Part shown: piece after piece, positions 1 to 8,630 of the stretch
How the letters are laid out: each line of letters begins with the position of its first letter
Position numbering within the stretch: position 1 is the stretch's first letter
DNA from: Paracoccus tegillarcae
Lineage (GTDB): Bacteria > Pseudomonadota > Alphaproteobacteria > Rhodobacterales > Rhodobacteraceae
Reading direction: 5' to 3'
DNA length: 64,000 bases
Assembly (NCBI RefSeq): GCF_002847305.1
Contig: NZ_CP025408.1
Location: 2,439,001-2,503,000, forward strand
The notes under the pieces: model-generated
What the model was told of the DNA's origin: nothing
What the model saw: the letters and a program-made list of their open reading frames with translations, nothing else
The model's database searches: none
Program-made: the position numbers and the translations under genes

Positions 1-524
1 TGCAGCGCAGCCGCGCCATAGTTGCGGCGCCCAGCCCAACGGATGCTGCGCGCGACCATTGTGCCATCGGCCTCGACCAGAACGTCATCGCCCGCTGCCA
101 GGTGCTCGATGGCGACCTTGCCCTCAGGCGTTGCGACCATGGTGCCCATGGTAAAGCAGGGGGGACCGAAGGCGGCGGTGGTTATCCCGGCTTCTGTGGG
201 AGAGGCGGTCGAACTCAGAAATGTCGCGTTCTGCGGCAGAGTCGAACCGTCTGTCGGCGTAAATACGGTACGCCCATCTGCCAGATAAAAGGTCGTGCCG
301 GTAAACGTCTGCTGCCCGCCGCCTTCCAGGGTGACGGTTATGGTGTCGCCGGGATAGGATGCGCCGATGTCCACCCCGTCGATCGCATCGCCGCTGAAAC
401 GATTGATCAAACCGTTGTCGTTCTGATCCGTTATATTGAAACGCGACACGGGCAATGCTGTGCCAGGGGCAGGTGGGTCAGACGCGTCGATCGACCAGAA
501 CTGATCTGAAAATGTCGTTGGCAT
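1..524 (-). CDS. Hint-domain (Hedgehog/intein-type) protein, N-terminal part, cut by window edge
   Basis: The minus strand is open from an ATG at 522-524 to the window edge, giving about 174 residues. Residues 1-120 are an acidic, Thr/Gly/Asp-rich segment with motifs such as NDNGLINRFSGDAIDG, typical of secreted Rhodobacteraceae proteins. From about residue 123 the sequence reads CFTMGTMVATPEGKVAIEHL and then AAGDDVLV, which is the opening of a Hint domain: a Cys at the splice position, a T-P-x-G turn, and L-x-x-G-D. In this family Hint modules can self-cleave, and many Rhodobacteraceae copies sit on RTX-like exported proteins. I see no classical N-terminal signal peptide. An ATG at 527-529 is in another frame. 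The C-terminal half lies outside the window, so the catalytic His region cannot be checked. Confidence 0.8.
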   Translation of the reverse strand, partial: MPTTFSDQFWSIDASDPPAPGTALPVSRFNITDQNDNGLINRFSGDAIDGVDIGASYPGDTITVTLEGGGQQTFTGTTFYLADGRTVFTPTDGSTLPQNATFLSSTASPTEAGITTAAFGPPCFTMGTMVATPEGKVAIEHLAAGDDVLVEADGTMVARSIRWAGRRNYGAAAL

Positions 525-703
525 TGCATCGCTCGCTCGAGAGTTTCGGTAAGGGCATCTGCTTTTGTGAGTGCCGCGTTAGCGCGTTAAGCACTATAAA
601 ACAATACTAATTTGTTCAGAAATGGGGCTTTTCCGTTTTGTGGGGAACAGGTCCCGATATCCAGATGCATGCAGATGCCGCGATAAGTTACTGCCATGAA
701 TGC

Positions 704-729
704 AAAAAACAGCGCAGATGACTGCGCTG
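704..729 (-). terminator. Rho-independent terminator of the luciferase-like gene
   Basis: A perfect 8-bp stem (CAGCGCAG / CTGCGCTG, 710-717 with 722-729) has a 4-nt loop. Read on the minus strand it is followed by six U residues (704-709). It lies 31 bases past the stop of the oxidoreductase gene at 760. A weaker T-run on the plus side (731-734) could let it also work in the other direction. The rest of 525-759 holds only the presumed Hint-gene promoter region. Confidence 0.8.
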
Positions 730-759
730 CTTTTCATAGTTGCACAGGCCCGCGGCCCC

Positions 760-1779
760 TTAGCGCCAGCCCAGTTCCGGCGCGACATGGGTCAGGATGC
801 TTTCGATCACATGAGCGTTGTAATCGACCCCCAGCATGTTCGGAACGGTCAAGAGCAGCGTATCGGCCTCGGCGATGCCTTCGTCTTCGCGCAACTGTTC
901 GATCAGCTTGTCCGGCTGGGCGGCATAGCCGCGCCCGAAGATCGCGCGCATGTCATCGATCACACCGATCTGGTCGCCATCCTTGCTGCCATTGCCGAAA
1001 TAGTAACGGTCCTGATCGTTCATCAGCGCAAAGATCGAGCGGCTGACCGAAACGCGCGGGGTGCGGTCATGCCCGGCCTCGTCCCATGCGTTGCGAAAGG
1101 CACGGATCTGGCGGGCCTGCTGGATGTGAAACGGCTCGCCCGTCTCATCGGCCTTCAGGGTCGAACTTTGCAGGTTCATCCCCATCTGCGCGGCCCAGAC
1201 CGCCGTGGCATCAGAGGCGGCACCCCACCAGATGCGATCGCGCAACCCCGGCGAATGCGGTTCCAGCCGCAACAGGCCGGGCGGGTTCGGGAACATCGGG
1301 CGCGGATTGGGCTTGGCAAAGCCCTCGCCCTGCAACGCGTCAAGAAAGACCTGCGTGTGGCGCCGGGCCATATCGGCATCGGTTTCACCCTCGCCGGGCT
1401 GATACCCGAAATGCCGCCAGCCATCGATCACCTGCTCGGGGCTGCCTCGGCTGATCCCCAGTTGCAGCCGCCCACCCGAAATCAGGTCGGCGGATCCAGC
1501 GTCCTCGATCATGTAAAGCGGGTTTTCATACCGCATGTCGATGACCCCGGTGCCGATCTCGATCTTGCTGGTGCGCGCGCCAATGGCCGAGAGCAGCGGA
1601 AAGGGCGAGGCAAGTTGACGGGCGAAATGGTGCACCCGGAAATAGGCGCCATCAAGGCCCAGTTCTTCGGCCGCGACGGCCAGATCGATGGATTGCAACA
1701 GCACGTCTTGCGCCGTCTTGACCTGCGAGCCGCGCTCGGGCGACCAATGACCAAATGACAGAAATCCGATCTTCTTCAT
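760..1779 (-). CDS. LLM-class flavin-dependent oxidoreductase (bacterial luciferase-like)
   Basis: 339 aa from ATG 1777-1779, preceded by AGAGGTGACGTC as ribosome binding site; an in-frame start at 1851 has no such signal. The protein begins MKKIGFLSFGHW and has the TIM-barrel pattern of the luciferase-like monooxygenase family: VAAEELGLDGAYFRVHHFA near residues 36-54, IEIGTGVIDMRYENPLYMIED (residues about 75-95), and ISGGRLQLGISRGSPEQVI. These proteins use reduced FMN supplied by a separate reductase, with substrates ranging from alkanals to sulfonates. Nothing nearby indicates the substrate, and no flavin reductase gene is adjacent. It is a single gene with its own terminator. Confidence 0.85.
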   Translation of the reverse strand: MKKIGFLSFGHWSPERGSQVKTAQDVLLQSIDLAVAAEELGLDGAYFRVHHFARQLASPFPLLSAIGARTSKIEIGTGVIDMRYENPLYMIEDAGSADLISGGRLQLGISRGSPEQVIDGWRHFGYQPGEGETDADMARRHTQVFLDALQGEGFAKPNPRPMFPNPPGLLRLEPHSPGLRDRIWWGAASDATAVWAAQMGMNLQSSTLKADETGEPFHIQQARQIRAFRNAWDEAGHDRTPRVSVSRSIFALMNDQDRYYFGNGSKDGDQIGVIDDMRAIFGRGYAAQPDKLIEQLREDEGIAEADTLLLTVPNMLGVDYNAHVIESILTHVAPELGWR

Positions 1780-1900
1780 GACGTCACCTCTGAAAGACAG
1801 GGCGCGTGACGCGGCCCTTTGATCCCCAATTTGGGGACCGGCATCCGGCACTCAAGGCGGCCCGCCGTGCAGCTGCGCGCAATGAGTGTGCGAGGTCGCG

Positions 1901-2788
1901 CTATTGAAGCTGTTTCCAGCGACGGTGAATCCAGAACCACTGATGCATGTGCTGACGCACCAGCCGTTCCAGATCGTCGTTCAGGGCCTGCATCATCTCG
2001 CGCGGCTCGCCGTGGTCCACAGCCGCGCCGACATGAACGCGAAAGGACAGCCCGTCGGGTTGGCGGATGCCGGCGATGGGCACGATCAGCGCATCATGGC
2101 GCAGCGCCAGATCCGCAGGGGTCAGCACGGTCTTGCTGGGCAGGTCGAAAAAGCACAGATCGGCCCCGTCGCCCGCATATTGATCAATGCCAAGCGCCAG
2201 CCAGCCACCACCGCGCAGAAACCGGATCATCGCGGTCAGACCGGCGCGGCCACGTGGAAAGACCGGCTCGGCGATGGCGCTGATGGCTGGGACGTAATGG
2301 GCGTTGAAGGCCTCGTTGTTCATCGGTCTGTAGAGCGCACCAACCGGCCAGCCCCGTCCCGCCAGGGCCGCGCGCATGGCATCGTAATTGCCGAAATGCG
2401 CACAGGCCAGAATGACCGGGCGGCCCGCGGCAAAGGCCTGTTCCAGCGCCGGCAGACCGGGGCCGTCCAGCGGGTCGGCGGCATGGATGCGCGCGGCAAA
2501 GTCATCGCCGGCATAGATCTCGGCCAGCGAGCGGCCGGCATTGTCGGGAACCGCGCGGACCAGCGCCTCGACCTCGGCCCGATCAAGATCGGGGCGGGCC
2601 AGCGCGAGATTGCCGCGGATGCGCCGTCGCCAGCCGGCAATCGGTGCGATGGCATGTGCAAACAGCCAGCCGACGGTGGGAATGCGGCGCTCGTATGGCA
2701 ACAGCCGCGCCAGCCCCATCAGGGCCAGAAACACGCCATTGGCCATCCTGTCACGCAGAGATATGCGGGTGTCGATTTCGTCGGTCAT
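1901..2788 (-). CDS. LpxL/HtrB-type lysophospholipid acyltransferase family protein
   Basis: 295 aa. Family members transfer acyl chains to lipid A precursors at the inner membrane. The acyltransferase motif is visible as ACAHFGNYDA near residue 128 (H-x4-D), followed by GALYRPMNN near 149, FPRGRAG near 173, and the C-terminal QWFWIHRRWK typical of HtrB/LpxL proteins. One hydrophobic segment near residues 18-32 probably anchors it. Its ATG overlaps the stop of the upstream DMT transporter (ATGA, 2785-2788), so the two are probably translated together. The exact acceptor (lipid A or another lipid) cannot be read from the sequence. Confidence 0.8.
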   Translation of the reverse strand: MTDEIDTRISLRDRMANGVFLALMGLARLLPYERRIPTVGWLFAHAIAPIAGWRRRIRGNLALARPDLDRAEVEALVRAVPDNAGRSLAEIYAGDDFAARIHAADPLDGPGLPALEQAFAAGRPVILACAHFGNYDAMRAALAGRGWPVGALYRPMNNEAFNAHYVPAISAIAEPVFPRGRAGLTAMIRFLRGGGWLALGIDQYAGDGADLCFFDLPSKTVLTPADLALRHDALIVPIAGIRQPDGLSFRVHVGAAVDHGEPREMMQALNDDLERLVRQHMHQWFWIHRRWKQLQ

Positions 2789-3708
2789 GCGGTCCCTTGC
2801 GCCGCGCGGGCCTCGCGCGACCAGACATAAAGGCCTGCCGCCACGATAATCGCGGCCCCGGCAATGGTCCAGAGATCAGGGATCTGGCCAAAGAACAGCC
2901 AGCCCCAGACGCCGGCCCAGACCAGCCCGGTATAGCCAAAGGGCGCGATCGCGCCTGCCTCGGCCAGGGCGAAGGCGCGGATCAGCATGGCCTGACTGAT
3001 GGCGCCAAAGACGCCGATCAGCAGAAATGCCCAAAGATGCGCGGCCGCGATGGGGGTCCAGAAAAAGGGCACAACGGCGCTGGCGATCAGCGTGCCGAAC
3101 AGCGTGGACCACAGCAGCGAGGTGGCGGTGGAATCGCCACGCACCACGCGGGTCAGCAGCGCGCCGGCGGCATAGGTGAAGGCACCGATCAGCGGCAGCA
3201 TCGCGGCGGGCTGAAAGACGCCAAGGCCGGGGCGAATGATGAGCAGCGCGCCCAGCAGCGCCGCGGCAATGCCAAGCGCGCGGCGGATGCCGATGCGTTC
3301 GCCCAGAAACAGCGCCGCGCCAAGGGTGATCAGCACCGGGTTGATGTCCATGATCGCGGTGGATTCGGCCAGGCCGATATATTGCAGCGAGGTAAAGAAC
3401 AGCCCGACCGAGGCGATTTGCGTCAGGCAGCGCAAGAATTGCAGCCCCGGCTGGCGCGTCCGCACCAGGCCGGGCAGCCGGACATGAAAGATCGCGACCA
3501 GCAGCACCATGTTTCCGGCAAAACGCGCCCAGACCACCTGCGACGGGTGATAGAACTGCGTCAGGTATTTCGCTGTCGCATCCATCAAGGTGAAGGTGAA
3601 GATAGCGGCCAGCAGCAGCATGATGCCAGCCGATTGGTCGCTGCCCGGCTGACGCAGCCCATCACGTTCGCGCCCCATCAGCGCGAAGGCGCGCGGCAAT
3701 GCCCGCAT
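2785..3708 (-). CDS. DMT superfamily transporter (EamA domain)
   Basis: 307 aa from ATG 3706-3708, chosen because earlier in-frame codons run through an intergenic repeat element. About ten hydrophobic helices in two EamA halves are visible, from MLLLAAIFTFTLMDATAKYL at the start to WTIAGAAIIVAAGLYVWSRE at the end. Family members export small metabolites, amino acids or drugs. Motifs such as MDINPVLITLGAALFLGERI are characteristic. The gene is first of a two-gene unit with the downstream acyltransferase. The transported compound is unknown. Confidence 0.85.
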   Translation of the reverse strand: MRALPRAFALMGRERDGLRQPGSDQSAGIMLLLAAIFTFTLMDATAKYLTQFYHPSQVVWARFAGNMVLLVAIFHVRLPGLVRTRQPGLQFLRCLTQIASVGLFFTSLQYIGLAESTAIMDINPVLITLGAALFLGERIGIRRALGIAAALLGALLIIRPGLGVFQPAAMLPLIGAFTYAAGALLTRVVRGDSTATSLLWSTLFGTLIASAVVPFFWTPIAAAHLWAFLLIGVFGAISQAMLIRAFALAEAGAIAPFGYTGLVWAGVWGWLFFGQIPDLWTIAGAAIIVAAGLYVWSREARAAQGTA

Positions 3709-3724
3709 CAGACCGCCGCGACGT

Positions 3725-3774
3725 GGATATTTAAGTGAAGAAGAAACAGCCGCTTCTTCTTCATCCAAATATCC
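3725..3774. repeat. Inverted pair of the GGATATTT...TGAAGAAGAA element
   Basis: Two head-to-head copies, 3725-3746 on plus and 3754-3774 on minus, can fold into a hairpin of about 20 bp with a 7-nt loop. Both read GGATATTT, then 3 variable bases, then TGAAGAAGAA. Next to the minus-strand copy lies a small GC-rich hairpin (CCGCC GGA GGCGG, about 3776-3788). It lies between the transketolase stop and the DMT gene, so it is probably a transcript 3' end or processing structure. A third copy lies at 56484-56505. Confidence 0.75.
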
Positions 3775-3796
3775 CCGCCGGAGGCGGAACCGTGTT

Positions 3797-5818
3797 TCAA
3801 AGCAGGGCCTTGGCCTTTGCGACCGCTTCCTCGGCGGTGATGCCGAATTCCTTGTAGAGCGCGGGCGCGGGGGCCGATGCGCCAAAGCCTGTCATGCCGA
3901 CGAAATCCGACGCCTCTTCGCGACCGCGTTCGCCCATCAGCAGCCAGTCCCATGGCTGCCGCACGGCGGCCTCGATGGCGATGCGGGTGGTGCCACCGGG
4001 CAGGACCTCTGCGCGGTAATCGGCGGTCTGTTCGCGGAAGAGTTCCATGGACGGCACCGAGACGACGCGGGTGGGTGTGCCCTCGGCCTCCAGCGTTTCG
4101 CGCGCGGCAACGGCGATCTCGACCTCAGAGCCGGTGGCCATCAAGACGACCCTGGGCGCGGCAGAGGCTTCGCGCAGGATATAGGCGCCTTTGGCCGACA
4201 GGTTCTCGGTACTTTCCTGATCGCGCAGCGCCGGCAGGTTCTGCCGTGACAGGGCCAGAATCGAGGGCCGGCCGGATTGCGACAGGGCGATGTCCCATGC
4301 CTCGGCGGTCTCGACCTGATCGCAGGGGCGCAGCAGCAGCGTGTTCGGCGTGGCGCGGCTGATTGCCAGATGCTCGACCGGCTGGTGGGTCGGGCCGTCT
4401 TCGCCCAAACCGATGCTGTCATGGGTCATGACATAGATCACCGGCAATCCCATCAGCGCCGACAGGCGCATCGCGCCGCGGGCGTAATCGGTAAAGCACA
4501 TGAAGGTGCCGCCATAGGGACGAAAGCCGCCATGCAGCCAGATGCCGTTCATCGCGGCGGCCATGCCATGTTCGCGGATGCCGTAATTCAGATAGCGGCC
4601 CTTGCGGTCTGCGGGGCTGAAGACGCCCAGATCCTTGGTATAGGTGTTGTTCGAGCCGGTCAGGTCGGCAGAGCCGCCGAAGTTCTCGGGCATCACCGGG
4701 TTCAGAACTTCCAGCGTGTTTTCGCTGGCTTTGCGGGTGGCGATCTTCGGCATGGTGCCGATGGCCTGCTCTTTCAGCGCCGCGATGGTCGGCGCCAGAT
4801 GCGGGTTCACCTCGCCGCTGATCCGGCGGGCAAATTCATCGCGCTCCTCGGCGGGCAGCGCATCGACGCGGTCCTGCCACTGCTCGCGCAGCGCGTCGCC
4901 CTTTTCGCCGATCTTCTGCCATTCGCTGGAAATATCGTCAGGGATGACAAAGGCCGGGTGGGTCCAGCCGATCGCGGCGCGGCTGGCCTCGATCTCGTCA
5001 TCGCCCAGGGGCGAGCCGTGGACCTTGTTGCTGTCGGCCTTGTTGGGTGCGCCAAAGCCGATGATGGTCTTGCACGAGATCAGCGTGGGCTTGCCCACAT
5101 CCTTGCCGGCCTCGGTCAGCGCGCGGTCGATATCGGCGGCATCATGGCCGTCGCATTCCAGCACCCGCCAGCCCGACGCGGCAAAGCGCGCCAGTTGATC
5201 GGTCTTGTCCGAGATCGACACACGCCCGTCGATGGTGATGTTGTTGTTGTCCCACAGCACGATCAGACGGCCCAGTTCCTGCATGCCCGCCAGTGCGATG
5301 GCTTCCTGGCTGATGCCTTCCATCAGGCAACCGTCGCCGGCGACGACCCAGGTGCGGTGATCGCACAGATCGGCGCCGAATTCAGCGCGCATCGCCTCTT
5401 CTGCGATGGCAAAACCGACCGAGGTGGCGATGCCCTGTCCAAGCGGCCCGGTCGTCGTCTCGACGCCCTCGACATGGCCGTATTCGGGGTGGCCTGCGGT
5501 GATCGAACCCAGCTGGCGGAAGTTCTTGATCTGCTCCAGCGTCATCTGCTGATAGCCGGTCAGATGCAGCAGCGCATAGATCAGCATCGAGCCGTGGCCG
5601 GCCGACAGCACGAAACGGTCGCGGTCGAACCAGTTCGGCGCAGCGGCGTCGAATTTCAGGTGGTTCCTGAACAGGACCGTGGCCACATCGGCCATGCCCA
5701 TCGGCATTCCCGGATGACCGGAATTGGCGGCCTGCACGGCATCCATAGCCAGAACACGGATCGCGCTGGCCAGTTTCCAATGCTCGGGGTCGGCCTTGCG
5801 GCGGGCTTCGATATCCAT
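3797..5818 (-). CDS. tkt: Transketolase
   Basis: 673 aa from ATG 5816-5818, with AGAGGA seven bases upstream; this matches the usual bacterial length. The enzyme moves two-carbon ketol units between pentose-pathway sugars using thiamine diphosphate. Visible motifs are [16 protein letters not shown], the glycine-rich [15 protein letters not shown], the ThDP/metal motif [13 protein letters not shown] through NNITIDG, and the second-half [18 protein letters not shown]. It appears to be a single gene, separated from its neighbours by the repeat element at its 3' side. Confidence 0.97.
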   Translation of the reverse strand: MDIEARRKADPEHWKLASAIRVLAMDAVQAANSGHPGMPMGMADVATVLFRNHLKFDAAAPNWFDRDRFVLSAGHGSMLIYALLHLTGYQQMTLEQIKNFRQLGSITAGHPEYGHVEGVETTTGPLGQGIATSVGFAIAEEAMRAEFGADLCDHRTWVVAGDGCLMEGISQEAIALAGMQELGRLIVLWDNNNITIDGRVSISDKTDQLARFAASGWRVLECDGHDAADIDRALTEAGKDVGKPTLISCKTIIGFGAPNKADSNKVHGSPLGDDEIEASRAAIGWTHPAFVIPDDISSEWQKIGEKGDALREQWQDRVDALPAEERDEFARRISGEVNPHLAPTIAALKEQAIGTMPKIATRKASENTLEVLNPVMPENFGGSADLTGSNNTYTKDLGVFSPADRKGRYLNYGIREHGMAAAMNGIWLHGGFRPYGGTFMCFTDYARGAMRLSALMGLPVIYVMTHDSIGLGEDGPTHQPVEHLAISRATPNTLLLRPCDQVETAEAWDIALSQSGRPSILALSRQNLPALRDQESTENLSAKGAYILREASAAPRVVLMATGSEVEIAVAARETLEAEGTPTRVVSVPSMELFREQTADYRAEVLPGGTTRIAIEAAVRQPWDWLLMGERGREEASDFVGMTGFGASAPAPALYKEFGITAEEAVAKAKALL

Positions 5819-5943
5819 TGCGGTCCTCTGAGGGCTGGTGGGTTGATCTGCTTGCCTGTCCTGATAGGCAGAGCGGCCCGCAAGCGCAAGGTGCACCCGC
5901 GCGGTGGCAGGGTCGCACCGGTGCGGGCGGCGGTCCGGGTCGT

Positions 5944-6333
5944 TCAGGTCCGGTCGCGTTCGTATCGCTGCTGCACGGCGAAGGGTGGCAACCACGCCTC
6001 TCGCCGGGTGGTCCACAATTCATGGCTGGGGGTCAGTTGGTCGATCTGGTCGAGCGCGCCGATATTGACCTCGATCTCATCGCCGCTGCGCGAATAGACG
6101 GAAGAGCCGCAATGCGGGCAGAAATGGCGGCCCTGATACGCCCCCGTTTCGCCGGTGATCTGCACGCGGTCCGGTGCAAAGATGGCCGAGGCGTGAAACA
6201 GCGCGCCGTGATGTTTGCGACATTCAAGGCAGTGGCACAGCCCGACCCGGTCGGGGCGCCCTGTTGTCTGAAACCGGACCAGACCGCAGAGGCAGCCGCC
6301 GGTATATACGGACATATCGTCCGAGCCGGACAT
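5944..6333 (-). CDS. GFA family protein (glutathione-dependent formaldehyde-activating-like)
   Basis: 129 aa. Zinc-binding cysteines are visible as [18 protein letters not shown] and HFCPHCGSS, the GFA fold pattern. Family members bind glutathione or other thiol adducts, but most have no proven reaction. The start is uncertain: ATG 6331-6333 lies 4 bases past the stop of the upstream CNNM/CBS gene, while ATG 6313-6315 would give the family-like beginning MSVYTGGCL. It is probably the last gene of the run xerD to CNNM to GFA. A second GFA protein lies at 53636. Confidence 0.8.
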   Translation of the reverse strand: MSGSDDMSVYTGGCLCGLVRFQTTGRPDRVGLCHCLECRKHHGALFHASAIFAPDRVQITGETGAYQGRHFCPHCGSSVYSRSGDEIEVNIGALDQIDQLTPSHELWTTRREAWLPPFAVQQRYERDRT

Positions 6334-6337
6334 GGTA

Positions 6338-7669
6338 TTAATCGCGGCCGCCTGCATCCGCCGAGGCCAGCGGGCGGATGCGCAGCTTGGTGATGCGGTT
6401 GTCGCGGCGGGTCACGACCTCGAAGCGGTAGCCGTGAAAGCTGAAGACCTGCCCCTGTTCGGGGATCGACTGCACCATGTGGATGACCAGCCCGGCGACG
6501 GTGTTGGCCTCGTCATCGGGAAGGGTCCAGTCCAGCTGGCGGTTCAGGTCGCGAATGGTCATGCCGCCATCGACGGTATAGTCACCGGCGGCGCTGGCGG
6601 TCAGGGTCTGGTCTGCCTCGGTATCGTGCTCATCGGCAATCTCGCCCACGATTTCCTCGATGATGTCTTCCAGCGTGATCAGCCCGCGCAGGCTGCCATA
6701 TTCGTCGACCACCAGCGCGAAATGGGTGCGCCGTTTCAGGAATTCGCGCATCTGTTCGTCAAGCGGGCTGGTCTCGGGGACGAAATAGGGCTTCATCGCC
6801 ACGGCCATGACATCAAAGCTCTGGACCGCCGAGGGGTCGCCGGTATCGCGAACGGCCTTGTTGACCGCGCGCAGCAGATCCTTGGCGTGAATGACGCCTA
6901 CGACATTCTCGCGTTCGCTCTTGAAGACGGGCAGGCGGGTATGCGGGCTGGCCAGCACCGTGTTCAGGATATCAGAGGCCGGTGTCTCGGCGTCGATCAT
7001 CTCGATTTCCGAGCGATGGCGCATGATTTCTTCGACCGTGCGGTTGCCCAGATCAAGCGCGCCCAGCAGCCGGTCGCGATCCTCTTTCTGGACGGCGCCC
7101 GTCTCGGCACCGATCGACAGCGCACCGGCGATTTCCTCATGGACCGAGAACATGTTCTGGCTGGGGTCGGTCTGCAGGCCGAACAGGCGCAGGATGCCGC
7201 GCACGATCAGCCGGACGATGGCGACCACGGGGGCCAGAAGGCGCGTCACCCAGCTGACCGGGCGGGCGACGATCCGGGCGACGCTTTCGGGGGCGGAAAT
7301 GGCGTAGGTCTTGGGCAGAACCTCGGCAAATATCAGCACCAGAAACGTCATCACCAGGGTTGCCATGGCCACGCCGCCGCTGCCCAGAATGCGGGTGAAG
7401 AGTGCCGTTGCAAGGCTGGTGGCCAGGATGTTGACGACGTTATTGCCCAACAGGATCGCGCCGATCAGCCTTTCGCTGTCGGCGGTCAGTTTCAGTGCGG
7501 TCTTGGCGCCGGGGTCGCCCTTGTCGGCGCGAACGCGCAGCTTGGCGCGGCTGGCGGCGGTCAGCGCGGTTTCAGATCCCGAGAAGAATCCCGAAAAGGC
7601 AAGCAGGCACAGAATTGCCAGCGCGGTGCCCCAGAAACTGGGATCTAACAGGATTGAGGTGTCTTCCAT
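6338..7669 (-). CDS. CNNM/CorB-type membrane protein with CBS pair and CorC domain
   Basis: 443 aa. The N-terminal DUF21/CNNM domain (residues 1-190) has about four membrane segments, with GFFSGSETALTAASRAKL and FAEVLPKTYA as family motifs. A CBS pair follows (about 205-330, with HAKDLLRAV and LITLEDIIEEIVGEI), then a CorC_HlyC domain (YTVDGGMTIRDLN to the end). Relatives are linked to magnesium and cobalt efflux or resistance. It lies 4 bases from the XerD stop and just upstream of the GFA gene, suggesting one transcript. It has been annotated as hemolysin in other genomes, but nothing here supports toxin function. Confidence 0.9.
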   Translation of the reverse strand: MEDTSILLDPSFWGTALAILCLLAFSGFFSGSETALTAASRAKLRVRADKGDPGAKTALKLTADSERLIGAILLGNNVVNILATSLATALFTRILGSGGVAMATLVMTFLVLIFAEVLPKTYAISAPESVARIVARPVSWVTRLLAPVVAIVRLIVRGILRLFGLQTDPSQNMFSVHEEIAGALSIGAETGAVQKEDRDRLLGALDLGNRTVEEIMRHRSEIEMIDAETPASDILNTVLASPHTRLPVFKSERENVVGVIHAKDLLRAVNKAVRDTGDPSAVQSFDVMAVAMKPYFVPETSPLDEQMREFLKRRTHFALVVDEYGSLRGLITLEDIIEEIVGEIADEHDTEADQTLTASAAGDYTVDGGMTIRDLNRQLDWTLPDDEANTVAGLVIHMVQSIPEQGQVFSFHGYRFEVVTRRDNRITKLRIRPLASADAGGRD

Positions 7670-7673
7670 CGGG

Positions 7674-8630
7674 TCAATCGGTCTCTGCGTTGCGGTCTGT
7701 CTGGGCCAGCGGGTGATGGTTCAATACCAGATCGCGCATCCGCTGATCCAGCACATGCGTGTAGATTTCGGTCGTACCCAGATCGGCATGGCCAAGCAAG
7801 GTCTGGATCGCGCGCAGATCGGCGCCGCCTTCCAGAAGATGCGTGGCGAAGGCGTGGCGGATCACATGCGGGCTGACGCGCGCGGGGTCAACGCCTGCCT
7901 GCGCCGCGATGTCACCCAGCAGCCGGCCAAAGCTCTGGCGTGGCATATGCCCTGCGGCGCCGGGGGCGGGGAACAGCCAGCGCGCGCCCTTGCCGGCGAC
8001 CAGCCGGCCAAAGGCCGTGTCCTCGCCGGCACTCGCGCGTGCGGTCAGCCACAATGCCAGCGCCGCGCGGGCCTTGGCGGTCAGCGGGACCATACGCTCG
8101 CGGCCGCCCTTGCCCTTGATCAGCAGAACCTGCGGATCGCCGAGGCAGATGGCAACCGGCAGCGCCACCAACTCGCTGACGCGCATGCCGGTGGCGTAGA
8201 GCAGTTCGATCAGGCAGGCGTTGCGCGCGCGATCAAGGGGGGTGCGTCCGATCTGCGGCGCCGTATCCAGAATGGCCGAAACCTCGGCCTGGCTTAGCGT
8301 CCTGGGCAAGCGTTGCGCGCGACCCGGCCCGCTGATGCGGATGGCGGGGTCGTCCTCGCGCCAGCCCTCTTGCAGCGCAAACCGGGTGAATTGCCGGATC
8401 GAGGACAGCCGGCGCGCGCGGGTGGCGCGTGACAGGCCCTCGGCATCGCAAAAGGACAGGTAATCCTCGATCTCTTCGCGGCTGACCCGGTTCAGGTCGC
8501 GGCCCTGCCGGACCAGCCAATCGGTGAAATTCGCCAGATCGCGCCCATAGGCCAGCAGGGTGTTGCGCGCCGAACCCGCCTCGGCCGCCTGCGCGTCCAG
8601 AAAGGCCGAGATCGCGCGCTTGTCCTGCAT
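7674..8630 (-). CDS. xerD: Site-specific tyrosine recombinase XerD
   Basis: 318 aa. An N-terminal SAM-like core-binding domain (residues 5-90, NTLLAYGRDLANFTDWL) precedes the catalytic domain. The catalytic set is visible: Arg in ATGMRVSELVAL, Lys in KGKGGRERMVPL, H-x-x-R in HVIRHAFATHLL, His in LLGHADLGTTEIYTHV and its Tyr. XerD with XerC resolves chromosome dimers at dif. The ATG shares one base with the stop of the upstream gene (TGATG at 8628-8632). Its position next to chromosomal genes and its canonical length argue for housekeeping XerD rather than a mobile integrase. Confidence 0.9.
   Translation of the reverse strand: MQDKRAISAFLDAQAAEAGSARNTLLAYGRDLANFTDWLVRQGRDLNRVSREEIEDYLSFCDAEGLSRATRARRLSSIRQFTRFALQEGWREDDPAIRISGPGRAQRLPRTLSQAEVSAILDTAPQIGRTPLDRARNACLIELLYATGMRVSELVALPVAICLGDPQVLLIKGKGGRERMVPLTAKARAALALWLTARASAGEDTAFGRLVAGKGARWLFPAPGAAGHMPRQSFGRLLGDIAAQAGVDPARVSPHVIRHAFATHLLEGGADLRAIQTLLGHADLGTTEIYTHVLDQRMRDLVLNHHPLAQTDRNAETD

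Noticed and set aside
578..591. GTTAGCGCGTTAAG upstream of the Hint gene as a further LacI-type site
   Set aside because: The half-site spacing differs (6-base centre instead of 4) and the gene has no link to sugar metabolism.
4277..6097. Long open frame (606 codons) on plus strand over transketolase
   Set aside because: It is the antisense of tkt in high-GC DNA. The translation has no family features, while the minus strand has complete transketolase motifs.
7674..8630. Tyrosine recombinase as a sign of a genomic island
   Set aside because: It matches XerD in length and motifs, sits in a tight housekeeping run, and no attachment repeats or phage genes are nearby.
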